DNA from: Victivallaceae bacterium
Lineage (GTDB): Bacteria; Verrucomicrobiota; Lentisphaeria; Victivallales; Victivallaceae
Length of the DNA: 64,000 nucleotides
Assembly: GCA_016292515.1 (NCBI GenBank)
Contig: JAEDIJ010000006.1
Span: forward strand, 21,268-85,267
Direction: 5' to 3'
Shown here: one piece after another, positions 33,325 through 40,625 of the stretch
Layout of the letters: every line of letters starts with the position of its first letter
Numbering within the stretch: position 1 is the stretch's first letter
Made by a program: the position numbers and the translations under genes
Notes under the pieces: model-generated
The model's input: the letters and a program-made list of their open reading frames with translations, nothing else
Databases searched by the model: none
What the model was told of the DNA's origin: nothing

Positions 33325-34569
33325 CTACTTGACGGCGTTCCGCTTGCGGGAACCCCAGCTGAGAAGTTTTTTTTCTGCGCGTTCGATCCAGGATTCCTTG
33401 ACGACTTCTTGCTGATCGGCATAAAAGGCGGCGATTTTGAGCGCGCCCCAGACTGCGCTGAAAGCGGGATCGTCCATCCCCGTGATCGCGCCGCCGACGT
33501 CGGCGGGACACCGCACCTGACAGGACAGACCGAAAACTTTGCGGAACATTTCCGGCGCGCGGGAAAATTTGGCTCCGCCGCCGGTGAGAACTCCGCCGGC
33601 ACCGAGCGTTTGCGGAGCGTTTTCCTGCGAGAGTTTTTTGCGGATGATCGCAAAAATCTCTTCCAGACGGCAGTCGATGACGGTGATGAATTCGGTGACC
33701 GGTATCTGCCGGATCGAACCTGCAGTATTGCGGAATTCCATATATTCCTGACGGGAGGAGATCGCCTGTTCGAGCGCACCCGACAGGATCAGTTTTTTGC
33801 AGAGGTCGAAGTGCAGATTAAAGGCGAGCGAAAGGTCGTTGATCACGTGGTCGAAACCGACTTGAAGCATCCCGGACGCGTGGATCCCGTTGTCGTATTC
33901 GAGGATGTACTCGCTGCATCCCGCACCGAGATCCACCAGCAACACGCCGTTTTTGCGCTCCGTGTCGGAAAGGATCCCGATATCCGATGCGTGCGGGGAA
34001 AAGATCGGGTAGAGCAACTCCCTTTCAAAACCGACGTTGGTCAACGCGCGGCGGAAATTGTCGATCTGCGAGGAAACGCCGTGGACGATGTGCGCGTGCG
34101 TTTCCAGTTTTGTTCCCGTATGACCGAGCGGTTTCCCGACCCGGCGGTTGTCGACGAGAGAGAAACTTTCGGAACTGTTGATGATCTCGCGACTGGAACT
34201 TAAATTGAGGACTTTTGCATCCTCCTTGGCGGCGGCGATCTCCTCCTCGGTGACGACGTGCTCCGGATTGCGGATCGTCGCGTTGCCCACGCCGCTCTGG
34301 GAAGCGATCTCGCACCCCGTCACCAGAAACGCGACGGCGCGACTGGCGTTGAAAAGATCGTCGCGGTTGATTTCCTGAATGACGTTTTCCAGATGCGACT
34401 GCAACTTGTCCATATCCTGGATCTCGCCCTTGACGACGCTGCCCGCACTGCTTTCGGAACCGCGCGCGATGATCCGCACGGAGTTTTCCCCGTCGGATTC
34501 CCCCAAGAGGACGGTGATCTTGCTGGTACCGAGTTCGACCGCGGTGACGATGTTGGAATATCTTGCCAT
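33325..34569 (-). CDS. ftsA: Cell-division protein FtsA
   Basis: A 414-residue actin-like ATPase that anchors FtsZ filaments to the membrane. It has VELGTSKITVLLGE (phosphate 1), the SHI/1C region with VKGEIQDMDKL, LLVDLGAGCSEYILEY (phosphate 2), VGFDHVINDLS and GVLTGGGAKF (adenosine site). The C-terminal ESWIERAEKKLLSWGSRKR can form the amphipathic membrane-targeting helix. Length matches the family. It lies between the FabZ-like gene (11 bases upstream) and ftsZ (13 bases downstream). Confidence 0.93.
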   Translation of the reverse strand: MARYSNIVTAVELGTSKITVLLGESDGENSVRIIARGSESSAGSVVKGEIQDMDKLQSHLENVIQEINRDDLFNASRAVAFLVTGCEIASQSGVGNATIRNPEHVVTEEEIAAAKEDAKVLNLSSSREIINSSESFSLVDNRRVGKPLGHTGTKLETHAHIVHGVSSQIDNFRRALTNVGFERELLYPIFSPHASDIGILSDTERKNGVLLVDLGAGCSEYILEYDNGIHASGMLQVGFDHVINDLSLAFNLHFDLCKKLILSGALEQAISSRQEYMEFRNTAGSIRQIPVTEFITVIDCRLEEIFAIIRKKLSQENAPQTLGAGGVLTGGGAKFSRAPEMFRKVFGLSCQVRCPADVGGAITGMDDPAFSAVWGALKIAAFYADQQEVVKESWIERAEKKLLSWGSRKRNAVK

Positions 34570-34580
34570 TTTGACCGCCC

Positions 34581-35492
34581 CTACGCGTCGACGACGGCGA
34601 ACATCATTTGAATTTGAAACGCGAGTTTGCCATCGCAGAGGATCTCACCCGTGCCGCGGCCGAATTTCGTCTTGGCGGGCGGGAGCGTCGAACGGACGAG
34701 CAGTTGATCTCCGGCTCCGACCGGGAAAAACGATTCCGCTTTTTCGATCGCCATAAAAACGGCGATCTTTCCGGCGTTTTCCGGACGGGAGAGGACGCTG
34801 ACGCATCCTGCCTGCGCCGCGATCTCGCAGAGGATGGATTCCTGCAAAACGGGGTAGGCGGGGTCGGCATCGGTGAAAAACGGCTCGTCCAGCGTCAGAT
34901 TTTTGACGACGCGGATGTTTTCGTCCGTCCATTCCTGAACGTAATCGATCAGCAGAAAGGGGTAGCGGTGCGGCAACACCTTGCGGATCGCGTTGATGTC
35001 GAGCCCCGTCTGCCCGGAAAGGTCGTTTTCATTGGGGAAATCAGGAAGTTCCCTGATGAATTCTCTGGAACGCACTTCGAGCAGAAGTTGCGCTTCGCTC
35101 GCCAGACCGGACGCGGTGAAAAGCCGGGTTTTGAATTCGGCTTTGCCTTCGTCGAGCGAAAGATTTTCCGCTTCGATTTTGATGCGGTCACCGGGGACGA
35201 CCGGACGACGGAATTTGACCCGCGTCGCGCATTTGAGATAGACATCCTGCTTGTTTTCGGGGTCGAGCGTTTCGCGGCAGGCAAGTTCGGCGAGTTGCTT
35301 CATCGCTTCGAGTTGGAGTACGCCCGGCATGATCGGATGTTCGGGGAAATGCCCGGCGAAAAACGGTTCGTTGACGGAAATGTTTTTGATCGCGACGAAC
35401 TTTTTGTCGTCGTTCTCCTGCGCGCGGTCGAGCAACAGCAGTTTGCCCTGAAACAACTTTTTCAAAGCGGGAAGATCGAAATAACGGCTCAT
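34581..35492 (-). CDS. fabZ: Tandem FabZ-FabZ hydroxyacyl-ACP dehydratase
   Basis: A 303-residue protein with two hot-dog domains. Domain 1 (~1-145) has the catalytic motif GHFPEHPIMPGVLQLEA with His48 and Glu62, but lost the usual LPHRYPFLL entry loop. Domain 2 (~165-303) keeps VLPHRYPFLLIDYV but reads FFTDADPAYPVLQESILCE: His is replaced by Ala209 while Glu223 remains. In FabZ dimers the active-site His and Glu come from different subunits, so this fusion may form one working site (His48 with Glu223). It dehydrates beta-hydroxyacyl-ACP in fatty-acid or lipid A acyl supply. AAGGGGAA precedes ATG at 35492. Confidence 0.88.
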   Translation of the reverse strand: MSRYFDLPALKKLFQGKLLLLDRAQENDDKKFVAIKNISVNEPFFAGHFPEHPIMPGVLQLEAMKQLAELACRETLDPENKQDVYLKCATRVKFRRPVVPGDRIKIEAENLSLDEGKAEFKTRLFTASGLASEAQLLLEVRSREFIRELPDFPNENDLSGQTGLDINAIRKVLPHRYPFLLIDYVQEWTDENIRVVKNLTLDEPFFTDADPAYPVLQESILCEIAAQAGCVSVLSRPENAGKIAVFMAIEKAESFFPVGAGDQLLVRSTLPPAKTKFGRGTGEILCDGKLAFQIQMMFAVVDA

Positions 35493-35503
35493 AAAAATTC
35501 CCC

Positions 35504-36349
35504 TTATTTGGCGGCGGCGATTTCTTTGGCGAGCAATCCGGCGAGATCGACGTTGCGCGGATGTCCGGGGCGGATGGCGATGACGTTGCCGCGGATCCGC
35601 CGTCCGGCGAGGTAAAGATCGCCGACGAGATCGAGGATCTTGTGGCGGACGATTTCGTTGGTGAAGCGCAGTTTTTCCTTGCAGATGATCGCGCCTTGAT
35701 GGATGATCGCGGCGGCGTCGAGACTGCCGCCTTTGCACAATCCCGCCGCCATCAGCATTTTGAGGTCGCTGTAATCGACGAAAGTGCGCCCCGGCGCAAT
35801 CTCCTGATAATACGCTTCCGTATCGAGCGTGAATTCAAAGAATTGCGGGTCAAAGGGACAGCCTTTGAACTGCGTGACGCAACTGATCTGCAAGGCGTCG
35901 GGATTGGGAAAAATGACGATCTGCGTACCGCCTTTGACGACGCGCAGCGGTTGCGCCGGAGTGAAGTACTGCGCTTCGGCGTCCTGTTCGACGGCGCCGC
36001 AGTTGCGGATCATTTCAAAAAAGGCGAGACTGCTCCCGTCGCAGATCGGCGGTTCCGGCCCGTCCATCTCGACGATGCAGTTGTCGATGAAATTGGCGTG
36101 GAGTGCCGACATGATGTGCTCGATGGTGTAGACGATCGCGTTTCCGGAAGCGATCGTCGTGCCGCGCTGGACATCGACGACGTTGGCGACGAAGCCGCTG
36201 ACTTCCGGTTTTCCCGGCAGATCGACCCGGCGGAAGCGGATCCCGGTATTTTCCGGCGCGGGCAAGATGTGCAGCGTCGCCCGGGCGCCGGTATGCAACG
36301 CGATCCCCGAAAGATGTCCTTCGGAGGATAAAGTTCTCTGTTTTTCCAT
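35504..36349 (-). CDS. lpxC: UDP-3-O-acyl-N-acetylglucosamine deacetylase LpxC
   Basis: A 281-residue zinc amidase, the committed step of lipid A synthesis. It shows SGIALHTGARATLHI, zinc ligand His78 in EHIMSALHA, DGPEPPICDGSS, RTFVDYSDL and the His236/Asp240 ligands in RHKILDLVGDLYLAG. Length is a little below E. coli LpxC (305), with no fused FabZ domain, unlike LpxC-FabZ fusions of some Bacteroidetes relatives; the FabZ gene instead follows 11 bases later. Its presence shows that the organism builds an LPS-type outer membrane. ATG at 36349 gives the canonical N-terminus. Confidence 0.95.
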   Translation of the reverse strand: MEKQRTLSSEGHLSGIALHTGARATLHILPAPENTGIRFRRVDLPGKPEVSGFVANVVDVQRGTTIASGNAIVYTIEHIMSALHANFIDNCIVEMDGPEPPICDGSSLAFFEMIRNCGAVEQDAEAQYFTPAQPLRVVKGGTQIVIFPNPDALQISCVTQFKGCPFDPQFFEFTLDTEAYYQEIAPGRTFVDYSDLKMLMAAGLCKGGSLDAAAIIHQGAIICKEKLRFTNEIVRHKILDLVGDLYLAGRRIRGNVIAIRPGHPRNVDLAGLLAKEIAAAK

Positions 36350-36368
36350 ATTAAATCCCGAAAAAAAT

Positions 36369-36397
36369 TTGCATTTTTCACATTTCCATACCATAAT
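36369..36397 (+). promoter_or_regulatory. Promoter of miaA
   Basis: TTGCAT (36369-36374), 17-base spacer, CATAAT (36392-36397). Confidence 0.6.
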
Positions 36398-36423
36398 ATG
36401 TACGCGACGCAGGAAAAATACAA
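36392..36423 (-). promoter_or_regulatory. Promoter of the lpxC-fabZ-ftsA-ftsZ operon
   Basis: Minus-strand TTGTAT (36418-36423), 17-base spacer, CATATT (36395-36400). The -10 box overlaps that of miaA on the other strand. Confidence 0.55.
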
Positions 36424-36440
36424 TACGGAATTGAAAAAAA

Positions 36441-37325
36441 ATGACGGATTTTCAACATTCTTCCCGTAGGGAAGTCAAAGTCATCGCCGTGACCGGGCCC
36501 ACCGCCACCGGCAAAACGCATCTTGCCGTTGAGCTTGCGCGCCGCTTCAACGGCGAGATCGTCAGCGTCGATTCGCGTCAGGTCTACCGCAATCTTGATC
36601 TCGGCACCGGCAAGGATATCGAGGAGTACGGCGATGTCGCGTATCATTTGATCGACATTGCCGATCCCGCGACGGAGGAGTACAATCTCTTTCGCTTCCT
36701 GCACGACGCCTTTGCCGCGATCGAAGAGATCGACCGGCGGGGCAAGGTGGCGATCCTCTGCGGCGGAAGCGCGCTCTACCTCGCCGCCTTGTTGCAGGAT
36801 TACCGGCTTCCGGGGACGGAGCGCGATCACGAAACGCCCCGGCAGAGCCGCGATCTCACGCAAAAGGAGGCTTTTGCTCCGCAATTCAAATTGAATGCGC
36901 TGACGCTCGGCGTCCTTTATCCGCGCAACGAGGTGCGGAGCCGCATCGAGGAGCGTCTTGACAAACGCTTTTCCGCCGGAATGGTCGACGAGGTTTCCGC
37001 GTTGGTCAAAAGCGGTGTCTCCTTTGAGAAATTGGAGTATTTCGGTCTGGAATATCGCGAGATCGGCCGCTTTTTGCAGAAGCAGTGCGATTTTGCGACG
37101 ATGCGGCAAAATCTGCTTGACCGCATCCGTCAGTTCGCCAAAAGGCAGGATATTTTCTTTCGCAAAATGGAGCGCGAAAACGTGGCGATCTACTGGATCA
37201 AAAAAGGCGACGTCGCGGAAGCGGAAAAACTGGTGAGTTTATTTCTGCAAGGCGGAAAACTTCCCGAGATCACTTTCCGGCTCGCCGATTTTCACAATCC
37301 CGGCATCCGCGGCACTAAAAAGTAA
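36441..37325 (+). CDS. miaA: tRNA dimethylallyltransferase
   Basis: A 294-residue enzyme that adds dimethylallyl from DMAPP to A37 of tRNAs reading U-starting codons. It has Walker A GPTATGKTHLA, SVDSRQVYRNLDLGTGK (substrate Asp/Ser, tRNA Gln/Arg), HLIDIADP and GGSALYLAALL. The C-terminal part (IRQFAKRQ for tRNA entry) is present. Length is near E. coli MiaA (316). DMAPP would come from the MEP pathway that includes ispG. Its last 11 bases overlap the convergent racemase-like gene. Confidence 0.93.
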   Translation: MTDFQHSSRREVKVIAVTGPTATGKTHLAVELARRFNGEIVSVDSRQVYRNLDLGTGKDIEEYGDVAYHLIDIADPATEEYNLFRFLHDAFAAIEEIDRRGKVAILCGGSALYLAALLQDYRLPGTERDHETPRQSRDLTQKEAFAPQFKLNALTLGVLYPRNEVRSRIEERLDKRFSAGMVDEVSALVKSGVSFEKLEYFGLEYREIGRFLQKQCDFATMRQNLLDRIRQFAKRQDIFFRKMERENVAIYWIKKGDVAEAEKLVSLFLQGGKLPEITFRLADFHNPGIRGTKK

Positions 37326-38196
37326 AGAGATTTTTGTCCCGGATCGGCGCGCGCAACGCTTCGGCGATCTCCGGCGCCCGCGTCGCGAAAAAGGGGGCGA
37401 GCGCGTTTTGTTTTTCCCCTGCGATCTCCACGCGGGAGAGAAGTTTCGCCGTAATGCGCGGCGTATACTTGCCCTGCCACGAGGGGAGAAGTTTTTCGAT
37501 GACTCCGGCATTGGGGTTGAGCAAAGTGACCGTATCAAAAAATCTTCCGAATTCACTTTGCCACAAATCCGTATAGCCGAAGTGCGTACAGCAAAGCCCC
37601 AACAACAACTTGCCGCCGCCGAAATGCTCCGCCGCCTGCCGCGCGTAATGGCGGAGCATCCGGTGCACCATTGCGCCGCAGGGGGCGTATTCGATCTGCG
37701 TCGCAAGTCCGGGGCAACCGAGTTCGGCGATTTTCCGGTCGGCAAATCCGTTTTGAAAGAGCCTTTTGGAATAAAGACCGCTCTGCGCCGTCGTCGCCGT
37801 GCCGCAGATCAGAAGCGACGCTTCGGGGTTTTTCCGCAAACCGTCGGCGAGAAGTTCCGTCGCCGCGTCGAGCATCGTTTCCGTCGGAAAAGGCAATGCG
37901 ACGTTGCCGTCGGCAAGAAGCGTCGAAATCGTGTTGCAGGCGTAGACGACGAGAGATGGTTCCAATTCGGCGATCGCGCCGTTGACTTGGCGCAACGCCG
38001 CAAGTTTGGTTTCAAGATCGGGGAGTTGATTGAAACCGACGCCCGGCCGCGGCCAGGCGTTGAAGCAGATGATCTCCGCTTCCTTGACCCGGCAGCAGTC
38101 GCGGAAACGGGAAATGAAGTTCGCGGCGACGTCCAGCCCGCCAAGACCGGAATCGCAAAAGACGATGCGCGCAAAAGAATGACTTTTTTCCGCCAT
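37315..38196 (-). CDS. Asp/Glu racemase-family protein (MurI-like)
   Basis: A 293-residue protein of the Asp/Glu/hydantoin racemase fold. CDSGLGGLDVA matches the first MurI motif (FDSGxGGLSV), VYACNTIS holds the first catalytic Cys and GLCCTHFGYTDLW the second (normally LGCTHYP). Both catalytic cysteines are kept, so racemisation is plausible, and MurI would supply D-glutamate for peptidoglycan. The sequence is far from typical MurI and the gene is 2 bases after a LacI-type regulator, hinting at a catabolic or specialised racemase instead. The start at 38196 is chosen to avoid overlap with the regulator. Confidence 0.75.
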   Translation of the reverse strand: MAEKSHSFARIVFCDSGLGGLDVAANFISRFRDCCRVKEAEIICFNAWPRPGVGFNQLPDLETKLAALRQVNGAIAELEPSLVVYACNTISTLLADGNVALPFPTETMLDAATELLADGLRKNPEASLLICGTATTAQSGLYSKRLFQNGFADRKIAELGCPGLATQIEYAPCGAMVHRMLRHYARQAAEHFGGGKLLLGLCCTHFGYTDLWQSEFGRFFDTVTLLNPNAGVIEKLLPSWQGKYTPRITAKLLSRVEIAGEKQNALAPFFATRAPEIAEALRAPIRDKNLFTF

Positions 38197-38198
38197 TG

Positions 38199-39203
38199 TT
38201 ATGAACTGTGGCGCACCAGAAGTGCCGGAGAAAGTTTTTTGCGCACCGGCAAGCCGGAGGCGTTGTCGCAGAGATGGTTGAATGCGAGTTCCGCGAGGTG
38301 GTCGTAATCCAATGCGACCGTTGTCAGCGTCGGAAAAAGCTGTTCGCTCAACGGGATGTTGTCGCAACCGCAGATCGCGACGTCGCCCGGCACGTCCAGT
38401 TGATGCTGACGCAAAACGCGGATCGCGGCGACGGCAAGTTCGTCGGTGGTGGCGATGGCGTCAAAAGGAACTTTTGTCTGAATGAATTTTTCCAATACCT
38501 CCGCCGCGTTGGCGGGCGTGAAATCGCAACGCAAAATCAAAGCGGGATCGACGGCGATTTTGTGCGCTTTGAGCGTTTCGCGGTAACCTGTTTCCAGTTC
38601 GCGGGCGAAACCGTGTTCCTCCGGACCATTGAGAAGCAGGATCCGTTTACGCTTTTTCGACAACAGATGTTCGACTTGGAGATGCGCCGCTTCAACGTTG
38701 TCAAAGGTGAGCGAACTGTACGCCGCGTCGTCGTCGGGAATGCCGGGATTGTCGAGGATGAGAAGCCCGGGAAAGGCGCATTGCAACGCGAGCAACTGTT
38801 TTTCCGGGAAGTCGCCGATCACGACGACCGCCGCCGATTCGGTACTGCGCATCGAGTCGAGGATCCGCGCAAAAGCGCAGTAATCGCCGTTGGCGAAACG
38901 GGTCATGCAGACATATCCGCGTTCGGCGAGCCGTTGCTCCAACGCGATCAGCAATCGGAAAGAAAAGATCGGGACGCTTTTGCGTCGGAAGCCGACCAGC
39001 AATTGGATTTTGGGCGGCTCCTGCGCCGCGCCGGGACGCCCCTGCCGCGTTTGACGGAAGTAACCGAGTTTCTGCGCGACTTTGAGGATCTTGGCGCGGG
39101 TCTCGGCGTTGATGCGCGCTTTTTGCCGCAACGCGCGGCTGACCGTCATACTGCTGGTACCGCAAGCCGCCGCGACGTCGGCGATGGTGATCCTTTTTTT
39201 CAT
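38199..39203 (-). CDS. LacI-family transcription regulator
   Basis: A 334-residue repressor. Residues 3-23 form the helix-turn-helix (ITIADVAAACGTSSMTVSRAL), followed by the hinge helix RAKILKVAQKLGY and a periplasmic-binding-like effector domain (PFDAIATTDELAVAAIRVL, DVAICGCDNIP). The ligand is unknown. Its stop lies 2 bases before the racemase-like gene, so both are co-transcribed. The upstream region has four TAACATA motifs that may include its operator. Confidence 0.92.
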   Translation of the reverse strand: MKKRITIADVAAACGTSSMTVSRALRQKARINAETRAKILKVAQKLGYFRQTRQGRPGAAQEPPKIQLLVGFRRKSVPIFSFRLLIALEQRLAERGYVCMTRFANGDYCAFARILDSMRSTESAAVVVIGDFPEKQLLALQCAFPGLLILDNPGIPDDDAAYSSLTFDNVEAAHLQVEHLLSKKRKRILLLNGPEEHGFARELETGYRETLKAHKIAVDPALILRCDFTPANAAEVLEKFIQTKVPFDAIATTDELAVAAIRVLRQHQLDVPGDVAICGCDNIPLSEQLFPTLTTVALDYDHLAELAFNHLCDNASGLPVRKKLSPALLVRHSS

Positions 39204-39228
39204 CCGTCAATTCCCCTTGTCATTGATT

Positions 39229-39325
39229 TAACATAACTTATAACATACAGCAAACGGCGTCTTATTTCAATGTAAAAACATCGATTTTATGTTATAATTT
39301 GTTAAAAAAACCAAAAAATAACATA
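39229..39325. promoter_or_regulatory. Cluster of four TAACATA motifs
   Basis: TAACATA occurs at 39229-39235, 39241-39247 and 39319-39325, and inverted (TATGTTA) at 39288-39294. The second and third extend to a perfect 10-base inverted pair TTATAACATA/TATGTTATAA. They lie between the LacI-type gene and tRNA-Leu. Confidence 0.4.
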
Positions 39326-39344
39326 AAAAGAGGAAAGATCGTAC

Positions 39345-39373
39345 TTGCAAAACACGCTGAAAGGTGATATCTT
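39345..39373 (+). promoter_or_regulatory. Promoter of tRNA-Leu
   Basis: TTGCAA (39345-39350), 17-base spacer, TATCTT (39368-39373), ending 10 bases before the tRNA. Confidence 0.7.
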
Positions 39374-39383
39374 ATAAAACCGT

Positions 39384-39468
39384 GCCGGAGTGGCGAAATG
39401 GCAGACGCACTTGACTCAAAATCAAGCGGGTAACCCCCATATGGGTTCGACTCCCATCTCCGGTACCA
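39384..39468 (+). tRNA. tRNA-Leu (CAA)
   Basis: An 85-base class II tRNA. Acceptor arms GCCGGAG/CTCCGGT pair with a G-U closing pair, discriminator A and encoded CCA. The anticodon arm CTTGA-CTCAAAA-TCAAG gives anticodon CAA (reads UUG). The T arm ATGGGTTCGACTCCCAT and the start GCCGGAGTGGCG are typical of bacterial tRNA-Leu. Confidence 0.96.
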
Positions 39469-40072
39469 TTTCCCCCTTAAAATCTCCTGCGATGGCGTAA
39501 GAGCCATCGCCCCGCTACGCGGCTTCGGTCGATTTTCGGGGGAGCCCCCGCGCTCTCGCGCATCCGTTCCTCGGTGCTCCGCACCTCCGGTACTCGCGGC
39601 TTCGCGTAAGGTAGTTTTTAATTCATTTTAATCAAAAAGTCAATTGCGCACCCGTGAGAGGGTGCGCCCCGCTACGCGACTTCCGACTCCGCCAAGGCTC
39701 CGTCGTGACAAGTCGGTATCTTTCTGGCTTGCCGCGCCGTAGCATTAGCGTAGGCGGGTACTCGCGGCTTCGCGTATGGTAGTTTTTTACTCAGTTATGA
39801 GAGATGAGAGATTGTCTCGCAAATCGACGCGTCGCGCCCCCAGTGCGGATTTGAGCGATCGGGAACGATAAGACAAGTAAGATTGGCTGAACCTTGCGCC
39901 GCATTTCACACTTTTTGTTTTCCGGATCAACCACCATACTCGCGAAGCGAGCGCTTCACTTCTTCACTTTTTCTCGCGGCGCTAACTGCGCCGCATTTCA
40001 CTCTTTTGGCTGGCACGGTCGGCGGCGAAAAATTTTTTCGTAATAAAAAAATTGATTTTTTTAAAAAGGTGC
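39469..40072. repeat. Non-coding gap with degenerate tandem repeats
   Basis: No gene is seen. Two related ~160-base blocks (about 39481-39620 and 39645-39790) share CGCCCCGCTACGCG (39508, 39665) and GGTACTCGCGGCTTCGCGTA (39589, 39757). A 23-base repeat lies at 39790-39812. Between 39890 and 40010 are copies of GCGCCGCATTTCAC and TTCACTTCTTCAC-like phrases that recur at the window's right end. Confidence 0.55.
39790..39812 (-). repeat. 23-base dispersed repeat, copy 2
   Basis: Exact inverse copy of 25719-25741. Confidence 0.7.
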
Positions 40073-40100
40073 TTGACTTTTCAAAAAAACGCGTTATCTT
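40073..40100 (+). promoter_or_regulatory. Orphan promoter 1
   Basis: TTGACT (40073-40078), 16-base spacer, TATCTT (40095-40100). No credible ORF follows for 500 bases. Confidence 0.6.
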
Positions 40101-40106
40101 ATAGGC

Positions 40107-40480
40107 ATAGAGGTGATTCGGAGGCGGGGGCTACGTTTTTATTGGTAGCGTGTATCTGGATCATCTTTTTTATTGCAACGGCCATTGCCTGTCGCCGTAA
40201 TGATCTCCCTCGTTGTGCCAGGATACGAGTTTCTGTTTTTTCGTGCGTTCATCATACGTCATTACGCAGTAATTTTCTTCCGATCATTGTGCACGATAAT
40301 TCTGCGGATGTATACGTTAAGTCTGTTGCTTACTGTTGCGCTTTCCAACCCCACAACCACCCGGCAATCCGGATTGCCGATCTGTTGCTTTATAAAAAAT
40401 CGGAAACTTGTATTTGACATTCGCCGTATCCGGGATATATTAACCACCGCGCTTGGGTGGTTTGACCTCCTTTTTTTCCC
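40107..40480 (+). ncRNA. Candidate non-coding transcript
   Basis: The stretch runs from the predicted start of orphan promoter 1 to a hairpin (AACCACC/GGTGGTT, 40442-40462) followed by a T run (40471-40477). It includes a perfect 18-base palindrome CGGCAATCCGGATTGCCG at 40362-40379. It does not match tmRNA, RNase P RNA or 6S RNA features that I could recognise. It may equally be a chance promoter in A/T-rich DNA. Confidence 0.3.
40414..40441 (+). promoter_or_regulatory. Orphan promoter 2
   Basis: TTGACA (40414-40419), 16-base spacer, TATATT (40436-40441), the best consensus match in the window. It is followed by two hairpins (40442-40462; 40482-40514, arms AAAGCC.CGCGCG/CGCGCG.GGCTTT). The next gene starts at 40626. 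Confidence 0.65.
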
Positions 40481-40625
40481 GAAAGCCTCGCGCGCTTGTC
40501 CCGCGCGGGGCTTTCTCTATACCGATCGGATGAAAAAAATCCGTTTTTCGGCGACAATTCCCCTTTCAAAAATTTCCCGATAATGTTATAGTATAACGAC
40601 AATAAAATCACGCGAGGCAATAAAA

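Noticed and set aside
35504..36349. LpxC-FabZ fusion
   Set aside because: A clear stop, ribosome site and new start separate lpxC from the FabZ-FabZ gene.
40173..40583. 137-codon frame in the tRNA-Leu to hydrolase gap
   Set aside because: Non-ATG start, no ribosome site, low-complexity composition, and it crosses a consensus promoter and two hairpins.
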